From Desulfomonile tiedjei (GTDB lineage Bacteria > Desulfobacterota > Desulfomonilia > Desulfomonilales > Desulfomonilaceae), in the NCBI GenBank assembly GCA_016212925.1, contig JACRDF010000052.1, positions 186,001 through 250,000 on the forward strand: 64,000 bases of DNA. Direction: 5' to 3'. The notes below the pieces were generated by a model, which made no database searches, was not told where the DNA came from, and was given only the letters and a program-made list of their open reading frames with translations. Position numbers and translations under genes: made by a program. Shown here in pieces: positions 54,267 to 63,368 of this stretch (positions within the stretch are counted from its first letter, which is position 1; each line of letters opens with the position of its first letter).

Positions 54267-56291
54267 TTACCGGTGCACGAACGGCGCTTTAGAGCGAGCG
54301 CCTTTTTCGATGAAGTTCTGTAATCCAATGCGGTTGTCTTCGGTGGTCCAGCACTGGCCGAACAATTTTGCCTCGTGCTTGAGGCCGTCCTCCAGTGTCA
54401 TTTTTCCGCCTTCGAGCATAGCCTGAACGGCAAGTTTGTCCATTGCTCTGGACAGGTGGCCGATGTCGATGTCCGGCAGCTTGTCGGGCACGTTGGAAAG
54501 AGGGCCCATTTCGATCAGTTTGACTTTGGTCTTTCCCGCCGCGAGTTCTCGCGCCAGCTCAATGGCACGCTCCAGAACGTCTCCCTGAACCTCCTCGTTA
54601 ATCAGGCCGTATTCTAGCGCCTGTGCGGTCGAGATCGGATTTGCGGTGCGGATCATTGCTGCAGCCTTTTCAAAACCGACTAATCGAGGCAGCCTCTGAG
54701 TTCCTCCCATGCCGGGAATTAGCCCCAGGTTGACTTCCGGCTGGCCTATCAGCACCTTGAGCCCCTTGGGGGCTACACGGGCAGTGCAACACATGGCAAT
54801 CTCGCAACCGCCACCCAATGCAATGCCGTTGATAGCCGCAACAATGGGTTTGCCGAGGAGTTCCAGCCTGTGGGACGCAATTTGACCTTCGCGGGCAAAG
54901 GCCTCACCTCCAGCGGGATTGGTAAGCCCGGCCATTTGCTTGATGTCCGCGCCTGCCACAAAAGCCTTGTTTCCGAAGCCTGTAATGACCGCAGCCTTGA
55001 TGGCCGGATCGTTCTTTATAATTTCACAGCAGGCCTCCAACTCTTTGAAGACCTTGGTGTTGAGGGCGTTCAAGGCCTTGGGCCTCCGGATGGTGATAAC
55101 GCCCACGTCCCCTTTTTTCTCGAACAGCACGTCGAGGACTTCCCAGGGCCTCCCGGAAGCGGCCTGTTCCTTCAGGCTACGGGCGATCGGCATATCAGGG
55201 TACTTTTTTGAATAGGCTTCGACCAGTTGCAGGGCTTTGTCCACGCCAAGGGAGTTCATGAATGCGAAAGGAGGTTTCATGTCCAGCGCGACGTTGATCA
55301 AGAGGTCGAAATCGCTCGTGGTTATGATGCCGGCATCGATCATTTCGGACACCATGGCGAAATAAGCCCCTTGCAGCTCTTCACTGATGGCCTTTTCCTT
55401 ATCCGGCGGCACTTCGACAACCTCGCCGCGGCCTGGAACCTCCCAGTTGGCGTTGGCCTTTACCATCTCCTTAAGCCGCTCGGGTACCCGAAACCAGGCG
55501 TTGATGGCATCGTGCATTCCGGCAAGCCCATGAACACAGATTGGATTCCCTCCGGTAAGATTCTGGGCCGTGAACGGACCCACCGCAAGGCCCAGAATCT
55601 TGCAGGCCACAGTATCTATCTGCTTGGTGTCGCCAAGGCCCTCGTCCAGACACTGCATGCCCGCGAGGAACAACCCTTCGAAAATCGGGTCCACAGCGTA
55701 GCCGTATCTGGAGCCCACTTTGACGGGAATCTTCCCGATATACTCATAGAAACGCATCATAAATTCTGTGACATCGGACTTTGTATCTTTGCCAGGGATG
55801 ATTTCCATGGCAGGGTTGCGTTCCGCGGGAAAGAAGTAGTGAGCGCACACGGCCCTGCCTTTGTGTTCGACTTCTTCGAAAATGCGTTCGGGTTCAAGGT
55901 GAGAAGAATTACTCGCGAGGATCGCATCGGCGTTAACAAGACCCTCCAATTGCTTAAAAATTCTACGTTTCAAAGGAAGATCTTCGGTTGCGGCTTCCAC
56001 AACAATATCGGCTCCCTTGAGTTGGCCGTAATCGGAAGTAAAGCTGACGTGACTCTTCATTCCCTCTACTTCATGGGGCTTGAACGCTCCTGTCTCGCCG
56101 CCTTTGTCCACTTTCTTGAAGAGTTTGGCTTTTCCTTTCTCCAGAGCCGCCTCCGCAACGTCGACCACCACTACCTGGGCATCGTAAGCGTGCAGGACTT
56201 TGACGAAGTGCAAGGCTATATCGGGTCCTATCTGCCCGGAGCCGACAACACCTATCTTGCTGATATTACGACCGCGGAACGAAAATGCCAT
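54267..56291 (-). CDS. fused 3-hydroxyacyl-CoA dehydrogenase / enoyl-CoA hydratase, dehydrogenase first
   Basis: 674 residues from the ATG at 56291; AAGGAGG sits 7 bases before it and directly against an ATG two codons earlier. N-terminal NAD-binding KIGVVGSGQIGPDIALHF, SNSSHLEPERIF and catalytic region AHYFFPAERNPAMEI; 3HCDH C-terminal domain(s) to about residue 390. The hydratase domain then has NGIALGGGCEIAMC (oxyanion loop and first Glu) and GQPEVNLGLIPGMGG (second Glu). E. coli FadB has the reverse domain order; this order is known in archaeal and some anaerobe bifunctional crotonyl-CoA hydratase/hydroxybutyryl-CoA dehydrogenases. Beta-oxidation step enzyme. Confidence 0.92.
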   Translation of the reverse strand: MAFSFRGRNISKIGVVGSGQIGPDIALHFVKVLHAYDAQVVVVDVAEAALEKGKAKLFKKVDKGGETGAFKPHEVEGMKSHVSFTSDYGQLKGADIVVEAATEDLPLKRRIFKQLEGLVNADAILASNSSHLEPERIFEEVEHKGRAVCAHYFFPAERNPAMEIIPGKDTKSDVTEFMMRFYEYIGKIPVKVGSRYGYAVDPIFEGLFLAGMQCLDEGLGDTKQIDTVACKILGLAVGPFTAQNLTGGNPICVHGLAGMHDAINAWFRVPERLKEMVKANANWEVPGRGEVVEVPPDKEKAISEELQGAYFAMVSEMIDAGIITTSDFDLLINVALDMKPPFAFMNSLGVDKALQLVEAYSKKYPDMPIARSLKEQAASGRPWEVLDVLFEKKGDVGVITIRRPKALNALNTKVFKELEACCEIIKNDPAIKAAVITGFGNKAFVAGADIKQMAGLTNPAGGEAFAREGQIASHRLELLGKPIVAAINGIALGGGCEIAMCCTARVAPKGLKVLIGQPEVNLGLIPGMGGTQRLPRLVGFEKAAAMIRTANPISTAQALEYGLINEEVQGDVLERAIELARELAAGKTKVKLIEMGPLSNVPDKLPDIDIGHLSRAMDKLAVQAMLEGGKMTLEDGLKHEAKLFGQCWTTEDNRIGLQNFIEKGARSKAPFVHR

Positions 56292-56745
56292 TTTCATCCT
56301 CCTTCAGGGGAATCATCGACTGAAAAGAGACTTGTGCAATGCTGCCTTGGTCAATTCATGTTAGTTAGGACCGGTTGCCGAGGGACCTGCCCTCGGTCGG
56401 TTGCCTCCCGGACAGGACGGATTCGGGACCGAATCTTCTTGAGTCTCTGACCGCAACTATGTTGAAAACTACCATTCTCGTCGGCTGGTTGTAAAGGCGA
56501 ATTGTTCACTGGGTAGCATAATTATATCCTGCGGCGGCAAGATGGTTATGCGGTTGAGAATGTTGGAATACCAACTACTGGTGAGGATTAATGAGATTTC
56601 GGCGAAGGCGCGGTCGCCTTTGGTCGTGTCTCCTGGGGTTCGCTATTATGAAATACCGGCCAATTGCAGTTTATATTTCTCCGCGCGACCAATCGTGTTA
56701 TTCTTAGCGTTTGTTTGTAGACTAAAGCTTCGGGAGGGATATGAT
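56292..56745. other. ~450-base divergent intergenic region
   Basis: Between the fusion enzyme (minus) and the nitroreductase (plus). No credible gene; an AT-richer stretch at ~56660-56720 probably contains the nitroreductase promoter, but no good -35/-10 pair is visible. GGGAGGG at 56732-56738 is the ribosome site. Confidence 0.4.
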
Positions 56746-57408
56746 ATGGAATTCGATGCCGTTGTCCTGGGTAGGAGAAGCATTCGCGCTTTCCTGCCGG
56801 ACCCGGTTCCACGAGACAAGATCACAAAGATCGTTAAGCTGGCGCAATGGGCGCCATCGTGGGGAAACACTCAACCGTGGGAAATCGTTGTGGCGGATGG
56901 CGAAAAGGCAAAGCGTCTGGCCCAGGCGTTTTCGGAAGAGGTGATGAAGGGCGGCGCAGCTCGTTCGGACATCCCCATGCCGGTGGAATTTCCTGAAGTG
57001 AACAAGAAACGCTACTCAGGGCTGGGCAGAGATCTGCTGGGCTTCCTCGGAATTGCCAGAGACGACTCGGCAGGCCGCGCGCAACACTATCTCAATATGT
57101 TTAAGCTCTTCGGCGCTCCGGCCGTCATCTACCTAGTTGTCGATGCTCGTCTGAGCGTTCCGTATGCCTGTCTCGATTTAGGTTCGATCGGCACAACGAT
57201 ATGTTACGCAGCGGTGCAGGAAGGTCTGGGAACAATATATCTGGCGGCTGCAATGCAGTTCCCCGATATAGTCAAAAGTGTGCTCGAAATCCCCGAAGAC
57301 AAGAAGGTCGTCATAGGCATTGCAATAGGCTTTCCCGATCCTGATGCCCCTGCGGCCTTGTTCAGGAGCAGCCGGGCGCCGCTGGAAGAAATCCTGAGAT
57401 TTGCGTGA
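56746..57408 (+). CDS. nitroreductase-family FMN oxidoreductase
   Basis: 220 residues from the ATG at 56746 (MEFDAVVLGRRSIRAFLPDP), with GGGAGGG 7 bases upstream; frame upstream is not homologous. Family hallmarks: RRSIRAF FMN-binding Arg, WAPSWGNTQPWEIVV, and a C-terminal PEDKKVVIGIAIGFPDPDAP. Reduces nitro- or quinone-like substrates with NAD(P)H; alternative roles include reductive deiodination or flavin fragmentation. Stands alone between the fusion enzyme and the sdh operon. Confidence 0.9.
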   Translation: MEFDAVVLGRRSIRAFLPDPVPRDKITKIVKLAQWAPSWGNTQPWEIVVADGEKAKRLAQAFSEEVMKGGAARSDIPMPVEFPEVNKKRYSGLGRDLLGFLGIARDDSAGRAQHYLNMFKLFGAPAVIYLVVDARLSVPYACLDLGSIGTTICYAAVQEGLGTIYLAAAMQFPDIVKSVLEIPEDKKVVIGIAIGFPDPDAPAALFRSSRAPLEEILRFA

Positions 57409-57869
57409 AGCTTGCCTGTCTGCCTGGGCGTGTTGCCAACACACTAAATTGAAAGTGTCCTCTGACATTTCCTTTGGCAACGGCTATGGGTGGGGCTAAA
57501 AAGGTGCAGTCTTGACTGGGGAGTGAATTTTCACTATGATACCGTCCGTCCCCATCGATAATCCAAAAACCCGAGACCAGTTTCGAGAGTTTCCCGGAGA
57601 CGATAGAGGTCTCCGCAACTCATCACAGCAGGTGACGGCTAAATCTGTCCGCGGGGCCGAAATGTTTTCGCTGCTCGGACCGTGTGCAGGTTTTTCGAAA
57701 CATGGGGGAGGGTTGCCGTTATACTCCATTCTCGGACCCGAATCCGGGGCGAATAAGCTCCGTTTTGAGGACCCTTGCGCTGTTGCGAGAACCGTGAGGG
57801 GTCAGATCGGGGAGCATGGGGTGTACGCCGAGCAATTCCCTTTCACAACAGAAATGACAGGTGGTAGCT
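57409..57869. other. leader region of the sdh operon
   Basis: 461 bases between the nitroreductase and sdhA. A good promoter lies at 57512-57540, leaving an unusually long leader (~320 bases). Frames inside the leader are not protein-like. AGGTGG at 57859-57864 is the sdhA ribosome site. Confidence 0.5.
57512..57540 (+). promoter_or_regulatory. sigma70-type promoter of the sdhACDB operon
   Basis: TTGACT (57512-57517), 17-base spacer, TATGAT (57535-57540). Confidence 0.65.
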
Positions 57870-59612
57870 ATGGGGAACATCGTGAAGAGTAGTGAGGTAG
57901 AAGTAGTTACGCATGACGTATTGATTTTCGGGACGGGATTGGCCGGGCTCCGAGCCGCGGTGGAAATCGCACGGACCTCCCGGGACTCCGTCAACATGGC
58001 CCTGGTGTCCAAGGTTCAGATTCAGCGCCCCCATTCAGTGTGCGCTGAAGGAGGGACCGCCGCGGTCCTCCAGCCTGAAGCCGGGGACAATCTGGACCTT
58101 CATGCCTGGGACACGGTCAAAGGATCCGACTTCCTTGCCGACCAGGATGTAGTCTATAGACTTGTTGAGCTTGCGCCCAAAGAGATGCTGCTTTTAGAGC
58201 ACTGGGGAATACCGTGGTCGCGTCGCCCGGATGGGAGAATCATGCAGCGCGCGTTTGGAGGCCACAGCTTCCCGAGGGCCACGATGGCGCAGGATAAAAC
58301 CGGCTTCTTCGAAGTGCAGACCCTGCACGACACTTTGATGAAATACAAGAATTTTCAACGTTACGATGAATTCTTCGCCACTTCGATTCTTCACAAGAAT
58401 GGTGAGTTTGCCGGCCTAACCGGAATAGATATGGCCACAGGAAAGTTCATGGTCTTGAGAGGCAAGGCTATGCTTATTGCCTCGGGCGGCCTTGGCACCC
58501 TTTACGGATTCACAACCTACTCTCAAACGGTCAGTGGCGATGGGCAGGCAATGGCCTACCGTGCCGGCATTAACATTGAAGACCCTGAATTTCTGCAGTT
58601 TCACCCGACAGGTCTTATTCCTTCGGGCATTCTAATGACCGAGGCATGTAGAGCGGAAGGCGGGTACCTTATAAACTCCAACGGCGACAGACTCATGGAG
58701 AAATACGCTCCCAAGATGATGGAGCTTGCACCGCGCGACATCGTGTCCCGGTCGGAGATGACGGAAATCAAGGAAGGAAGAGGGTTCCCAGGTCCTCCAG
58801 GCCTTGATTACATTCATTTGGACCTGACTCATCTGGGGGCGGAATGCATAAACAAGGCCCTGCCATTGATTCGGGAAGTGTGCATGAAATTCATCGGACT
58901 CGACCCCATACTTGAGCCGATACCGATTCGTCCGGTGGCCCATTATGCGATGGGGGGCATTGAAGCGGACATTAACGGGGCAACCTCCATGAAAGGGGTC
59001 TGGGCGGCGGGAGAGGCGGCTTGCCACTCCCTGCACGGCGCCAACCGTCTGGGATCGAACTCCACGACCGAATGCATTGTGTGGGGCGGTATCACCGGAG
59101 GAGAAATCGCCAAGTACATGAAGACAAACCCGAGCCTGCTGGATGTCCCGCAGGAACAGGTGAAGGCGGAAAAGAAGCGTATTTACGAAGACCTCCTCGA
59201 GAACCAGGGCGGGGAAAACCTGTATGACATCAAGAAGGAATTGCGGGAGCTGATGGACCAGCATGCCGGGGTGTTCCGCACCGGCGAGCAACTAAGTGCA
59301 GGTTTGGAGAAGGTCAAGGACCTGAAACAGCGCTTCGGCAAGGTCCACATTACCGACAAAAGTTCTGCCTATAACACCAACCTGACAAACGCGATGGAAG
59401 TCGAGAATCTCATCGATCTAGCGGAAATGCTGGTCATTGCGGCCCTTGTTAGGGAAGAGTCCCGTGGCGGACATGCCCGATATGATTTCCCGGACCGCGA
59501 TGATGAAAAATGGCTCAAACATACGCTGGTCAGTTACAGCCCGGAAGGACCGAAACTTTCCTACAAGCCGGTAACCATTACCAAGTGGAAGCCGGTTGAG
59601 CGCAAGTATTAG
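57870..59612 (+). CDS. sdhA: succinate dehydrogenase/fumarate reductase flavoprotein subunit
   Basis: 580 residues from the ATG at 57870 (a GTG three codons earlier is less likely). FAD domain DVLIFGTGLAGLRAAVEI, covalent-FAD-type context VCAEGGTAAVLQPEAGDN, active-site FLQFHPTGLIPSG and MTEACRAEGGYLINSNGDRL, IPIRPVAHYAMGGIEAD and HGANRLGSNSTTECIVWGG. His in the R-P-H-S-V segment (QIQRPHSVCAEGG) is not the usual SHT flavinylation site, so covalent attachment is uncertain. First gene of an A-C-D-B operon. Direction (succinate oxidation or fumarate reduction) cannot be read from sequence. Confidence 0.94.
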   Translation: MGNIVKSSEVEVVTHDVLIFGTGLAGLRAAVEIARTSRDSVNMALVSKVQIQRPHSVCAEGGTAAVLQPEAGDNLDLHAWDTVKGSDFLADQDVVYRLVELAPKEMLLLEHWGIPWSRRPDGRIMQRAFGGHSFPRATMAQDKTGFFEVQTLHDTLMKYKNFQRYDEFFATSILHKNGEFAGLTGIDMATGKFMVLRGKAMLIASGGLGTLYGFTTYSQTVSGDGQAMAYRAGINIEDPEFLQFHPTGLIPSGILMTEACRAEGGYLINSNGDRLMEKYAPKMMELAPRDIVSRSEMTEIKEGRGFPGPPGLDYIHLDLTHLGAECINKALPLIREVCMKFIGLDPILEPIPIRPVAHYAMGGIEADINGATSMKGVWAAGEAACHSLHGANRLGSNSTTECIVWGGITGGEIAKYMKTNPSLLDVPQEQVKAEKKRIYEDLLENQGGENLYDIKKELRELMDQHAGVFRTGEQLSAGLEKVKDLKQRFGKVHITDKSSAYNTNLTNAMEVENLIDLAEMLVIAALVREESRGGHARYDFPDRDDEKWLKHTLVSYSPEGPKLSYKPVTITKWKPVERKY

Positions 59613-59623
59613 GGGGCGGAAAG

Positions 59624-60061
59624 ATGAAAAACAAACATTACGAAAACCGTTTGGGAATAACCGGATGGCTTGGCGGTGGCCGCTGGGGTGTGGAGCGCTA
59701 TCTGTACATTTTGCATCGTCTTACAGGGCTGGCGATTCTAGGGTTCTTTCTGCTGCACATATTTGCCAGCTCTGCAAGGATGTACGGCCCGGAAAATTGG
59801 AATGCGGCCATGCAGATCCTGAAGAATCCGGTTCTCAAGGTTGGCGAGTTCCTTGTCTTTGTGGCCTTCGCGTTCCATGCCTTGAACGGCATCCGGCTAA
59901 TTCTTATTGAACTGGGTCTGGCTGTGGGAAGAGCCGAGGAGCCCATATTTCCTTACAAGTCCTCCATTAACAACCAGCGACCTTTAATGGTTGTGGCGAT
60001 GGTGCTTGCCGGCATTCTCATCGCGTTCGGAGGATTCAACGCTTTCTTTATGAGTCATTAG
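59624..60061 (+). CDS. sdhC: succinate dehydrogenase/fumarate reductase membrane subunit C
   Basis: 145 residues, three membrane helices. RYLYILHRLTGLAILGFFLL provides the RxTG quinone-site region with heme-ligand His in LHIFAS and FHALNGIRL. GGAAAG before the ATG; 11 bases after sdhA. Together with the next gene it forms a two-subunit membrane anchor. Confidence 0.88.
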   Translation: MKNKHYENRLGITGWLGGGRWGVERYLYILHRLTGLAILGFFLLHIFASSARMYGPENWNAAMQILKNPVLKVGEFLVFVAFAFHALNGIRLILIELGLAVGRAEEPIFPYKSSINNQRPLMVVAMVLAGILIAFGGFNAFFMSH

Positions 60062-60071
60062 GGAGGTACCC

Positions 60072-60443
60072 ATGAAGGAAACAGCATATTGGACCTGGTT
60101 CATAATTGCTGCGATTGTTATCCTCGTGCTTGCAGGATTACACATGGTGGTAATGCATTTGCCGGCCCTTGGGGTCTACAACCCGGCCAGCGGCGCCGCG
60201 ACGGATTGGCAAAACGTGGCTTTCCGCAGTCAGCATCAGTTCATTGCCTTTACCTATATTATTCTGCTTGCCGCGGCTTTGTACCACGGGCTATACGGCC
60301 TGCGAACCATCGTGTTTGAACTCGGCCCCACAAAAGCATTTCAGGAAGTCTTTACTGTTGTTTTGTGGATAGTCGGACTGATTCTGTTCGGCGTCGGCGC
60401 ATATGCGGACCTCGCGGCAAAGTCGGTTGGAAGAGTACTATAG
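60072..60443 (+). CDS. sdhD: succinate dehydrogenase/fumarate reductase membrane subunit D
   Basis: 123 residues, three helices; His residues in HMVVMHL and ALYHGLYGLRTI are candidate heme ligands. GGGAGG precedes the ATG. Ten bases after sdhC and 13 before sdhB. Confidence 0.85.
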   Translation: MKETAYWTWFIIAAIVILVLAGLHMVVMHLPALGVYNPASGAATDWQNVAFRSQHQFIAFTYIILLAAALYHGLYGLRTIVFELGPTKAFQEVFTVVLWIVGLILFGVGAYADLAAKSVGRVL

Positions 60444-60456
60444 GAAGGACGGCAAC

Positions 60457-61290
60457 ATGGAAACAAAGACTCAGAAGAAATACAATATTACCGTTTATGT
60501 ACGCCGCTTTGACCCTGATAAGGACGCCGCACCCAGGCAGCAACAATATACGATTCAAATCGAGAAGGGGTTGACTGTCCTCGATGCGTTGAACCTGATC
60601 AAACAGACCCAAGATCCCACGGTCGGTTTCCGGTTTTCCTGCCGCATGGGCGTTTGTGGCTCGTGCGGAATGCTCATAAACGGCAAACCGGGATTGGCCT
60701 GCAACACGCAGGTTCTCGATGTGACGGAATCCGCACTGACGCTGGCGCCCCTGCCCAATTTCTCCATTATCAGAGACCTGGTAGCTGATCTGGTCCCCAT
60801 GTTTGGGGTCCTCACCGGCGTTCAGCCTTACATCCAGAGAAGCGATGTGGAAGAAATGGAAAATCCGACAAGGGAATATTTCCAGACGCCTCACCAGTTG
60901 GAAGAATTCCTGCAATTCACCTACTGCATAAAATGCGGTTCCTGCATGGCCGCGTGTCCGACAATGGCCACCGACAAGGAGTATCTGGGGCCGATGCCGT
61001 TAACGCAGGCCTACAGGTACAACACGGATTCCCGCGACGATGCCGCGGACGCGCGCAGGGAAATAGTGTCGTCGTGCCACGCTATTTTTAACTGCCACTA
61101 TGCTGCGGAATGCTCCAACGTTTGTCCCAAGGGAGTTGATCCTGCGCGGGCGATTCAGCTTATGAAAAAGGATCTGGTGCTCCGATACTTCGGCCTGCGC
61201 AAGAAGAAGTGCGCGCATGTTCACGAAGGCCCTTCTCAGTCGGATTATAAGCCGAAGATCGAGGCCCCTCCATTCACCGTGGACCAGTGA
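60457..61290 (+). CDS. sdhB: succinate dehydrogenase/fumarate reductase iron-sulfur subunit
   Basis: 277 residues from the ATG at 60457 with GGAAGG upstream. [2Fe-2S] ligands in SCRMGVCGSCGM and LACNTQ; [4Fe-4S] in CIKCGSCMAACP; [3Fe-4S]/[4Fe-4S] in CHAIFNCHYAAECSNVCPKG. The C-terminus has a charged tail beyond the usual end. Being last in the operon (A-C-D-B) is unusual; most operons place B next to A. Confidence 0.94.
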   Translation: METKTQKKYNITVYVRRFDPDKDAAPRQQQYTIQIEKGLTVLDALNLIKQTQDPTVGFRFSCRMGVCGSCGMLINGKPGLACNTQVLDVTESALTLAPLPNFSIIRDLVADLVPMFGVLTGVQPYIQRSDVEEMENPTREYFQTPHQLEEFLQFTYCIKCGSCMAACPTMATDKEYLGPMPLTQAYRYNTDSRDDAADARREIVSSCHAIFNCHYAAECSNVCPKGVDPARAIQLMKKDLVLRYFGLRKKKCAHVHEGPSQSDYKPKIEAPPFTVDQ

Positions 61291-61383
61291 GGCGGAATTT
61301 GACGAGAAGGTAGCCTTATACCCATGCGCTTACTAACCGGTGAAATGAATTCCCTGTTCCACGACAAGCCTAGGTGACCCTGT

Positions 61384-61408
61384 AGGGGCAGACCTGCGTG
61401 TCTGCCCT
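61384..61408. repeat. hairpin repeat AGGGGCAGAC/GTCTGCCCT
   Basis: 9-10 bp arms with a short loop about 95 bases after sdhB; similar hairpins are common dispersed repeats. May also help end the sdh transcript. 61291-61545 otherwise shows no gene. Confidence 0.6.
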
Positions 61409-61545
61409 CTATTTGGGCGCACACGCAGGTGCGCGCCGTACACGGGCCCCCTGTACTCAATGGTTTTGAGACAGCCTCCAGGCCGCGTCCCAGTGCCGGA
61501 TCATCTAGAAGTATCAGGAGATCCTGACAGGCCGTTCATCAGCTT

Positions 61546-61860
61546 CTAGGACCCTGACAGTCCTTCCCGGTAGACGAAAACGTAGTCCTCGTCGTTAATG
61601 TCCACAGAGTATCTGCCGCCCCGTGACTCCGCGTACACCAGCCAGGTCGGCTTTTCCGTGCCGCAACAGGTTACGTCCGGCGCATACCGGCCGGATTTCT
61701 TGTCGAACCAGGACAGGAGCACGGGATCTGTGGTCAGCTCCTTGGCCCTTCTATCTGCAATTGCTTTTGCGTCATAAAAAGTCAACTCGCCCTTATCTTT
61801 GGTCCGTACTTCAATGGGATCAGCCAACATCTCTCTGGTAATGAATTTGCAGTCGAACAT
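61546..61860 (-). CDS. AF1514-like protein (DUF5619 type)
   Basis: 104 residues from the ATG at 61860 with AAGGAG 7 bases upstream. Small alpha/beta protein: FDCKFITREMLADPIEVRTK, YDAKAIADRRAKELTTDP and a C-terminal GGRYSVDINDEDYVFVYREG. I recall this pattern from the AF1514 family of anaerobes and archaea, but have not compared alignments. A CC pair (TCCGTE) is present; no metal site is obvious. Divergent from the ThiC-family gene. Confidence 0.6.
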   Translation of the reverse strand: MFDCKFITREMLADPIEVRTKDKGELTFYDAKAIADRRAKELTTDPVLLSWFDKKSGRYAPDVTCCGTEKPTWLVYAESRGGRYSVDINDEDYVFVYREGLSGS

Positions 61861-62117
61861 GGTTTTCTCCTTGTCAATAACAGCTTGGACAAGCTCAAAT
61901 GGCATGTACAGCCGCGCTTGGAAATGGTCGGCGGTTTCGAGAGGCTCTTGCCTCCTATTCTAGTAATTAATCATGCCCGCGCTGATGTGACAGGGCAGGG
62001 CGGACGATTTATGCCAAACTTTGAATGCGACCCGGTACCGGCTAAGAAATGGTCTATTGCCGGTTCTAGGATGGACAATGCCGCTGCATGCTTCTATACT
62101 AACGGCAAATTCAACTT

Positions 62118-63368
62118 ATGGAGAAGATTGTCTTGGACCACGTCTTGAAACAAATCGCCCTTGAAGAGGGCGTGGATGAACGAACTTTCGAGCAAAGCTT
62201 CGTCAAAGGTCGGATAGCAGTCTGCAAGGCTCCGCCTACGGGCAAGCCCCTCGCGGTCGGGGAAAACCTTCGTGTGAAAGTCAATACCAACATTGGCACG
62301 TCGGGCGACGTTCATGACGAGGACCTGGAATTGCGTAAGCTGGAAACGGCAGTTAAAGCCGGCACCGATGCGGTAATGGATCTGTCCACAGGCGGCGACC
62401 TGCGGTCTGTGCGACGAAAGATAGTCCGGAGTTCACCGGTCCCCGTGGGATCGGTCCCGATCTATGAGGCTCTTGTCGAATCGGTTCGCAAACGCGGCGG
62501 TGTGGAGCGAATGGAACCCGAAGAAATGCTCGACGCGATCCGCCTGCACGGGGAAGACGGCATAAGCTTTGTCACCGTCCACTGCGGCGTCACGCTTTCG
62601 GCTCTAGCGCATCTGGAAAACAAGCCCAGAGTTTGCGGTATAGTGAGCCGAGGTGGAAGCTTTCTGGCCAAGTGGATGCGGGCCAACAAAAAAGAAAATC
62701 CCTTGTTCGAGCGATACGATGAGGTGCTGGATATCTGCGAGCAGTACGGAATGGTCATCAGCCTCGGTGACGGCCTCAGACCCGGAGCTATTGCAGACTC
62801 GATGGATCAGGCCCAGGTGGAAGAGCTGGTGACGCTGGGGCAATTGAACCGCCGTGCCCGTGAAAGAGGCGTGCAAGCCATAATCGAGGGGCCGGGACAT
62901 GTGCCTCTGGATCAGATACCCGCTCAAATGATGATGCAGAAGAAGTTGTGCGACAATGCGCCCTTCTACGTGCTCGGGCCTCTGGTCACCGACATTGCGC
63001 CGGGACTGGATCATATAACCTCTGCAATCGGAGGGGCCGTGGCAGCTATGCACGGGGCTGATTTCCTATGCTATGTGACTCCTTCGGAGCATCTGGGCTT
63101 ACCGGACGTGAACGACGTGCGAATGGGCGTGCTTGCCGCTCGCGTCGCCGGACACGCCGCGGACATTGTTCGCGGGAGGCGCGATGCGTGGGAATGGGAC
63201 GAGAAAATGAGCCGGGCCCGGAAGAACCGCGAGTGGGACGAACAAATCAGATTAGCCCTCGATCCTGACCTTGCACGGGAAATCCGTGGACGCACATGCA
63301 AGGAAGACCACGAAACATGCACCATGTGCGGGGATCTGTGCGCGTATAAGGCGGACTCCATCGGGTGA
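62118..63368 (+). CDS. ThiC-family radical SAM enzyme (phosphomethylpyrimidine synthase or paralogue)
   Basis: 416 residues. Conserved ThiC stretches: RVKVNTNIGTS, AVMDLSTGGDL, PVPVGSVPIYEAL, VHCGVTL, SRGGSFLAKWM, SLGDGLRPG, IEGPGHVPLDQIP, GPLVTDIAPGLDHITSAIGG, and the cluster-binding tail CTMCGDLCAYK (CX2CX3C). Short N-terminus compared with E. coli ThiC, as in many anaerobes. No THI-box riboswitch is visible upstream and no thiamine gene is adjacent, so the paralogue BzaF (5-hydroxybenzimidazole synthase of anaerobic cobamide synthesis) is a real alternative. Confidence 0.85.
   Translation: MEKIVLDHVLKQIALEEGVDERTFEQSFVKGRIAVCKAPPTGKPLAVGENLRVKVNTNIGTSGDVHDEDLELRKLETAVKAGTDAVMDLSTGGDLRSVRRKIVRSSPVPVGSVPIYEALVESVRKRGGVERMEPEEMLDAIRLHGEDGISFVTVHCGVTLSALAHLENKPRVCGIVSRGGSFLAKWMRANKKENPLFERYDEVLDICEQYGMVISLGDGLRPGAIADSMDQAQVEELVTLGQLNRRARERGVQAIIEGPGHVPLDQIPAQMMMQKKLCDNAPFYVLGPLVTDIAPGLDHITSAIGGAVAAMHGADFLCYVTPSEHLGLPDVNDVRMGVLAARVAGHAADIVRGRRDAWEWDEKMSRARKNREWDEQIRLALDPDLAREIRGRTCKEDHETCTMCGDLCAYKADSIG

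Noticed and set aside
55227-56450. Long plus-strand open frame opposite the dehydrogenase/hydratase fusion
   Set aside because: Antisense to a gene with clear catalytic motifs; the translation has no recognisable domain.
57536-57892. Open frame in the sdhA leader
   Set aside because: Composition is not protein-like, it overlaps sdhA out of frame, and has no ribosome site.
61906-62117. TPP or cobalamin riboswitch upstream of the ThiC-family gene
   Set aside because: Neither the THI-box core nor a B12-box sequence is present.
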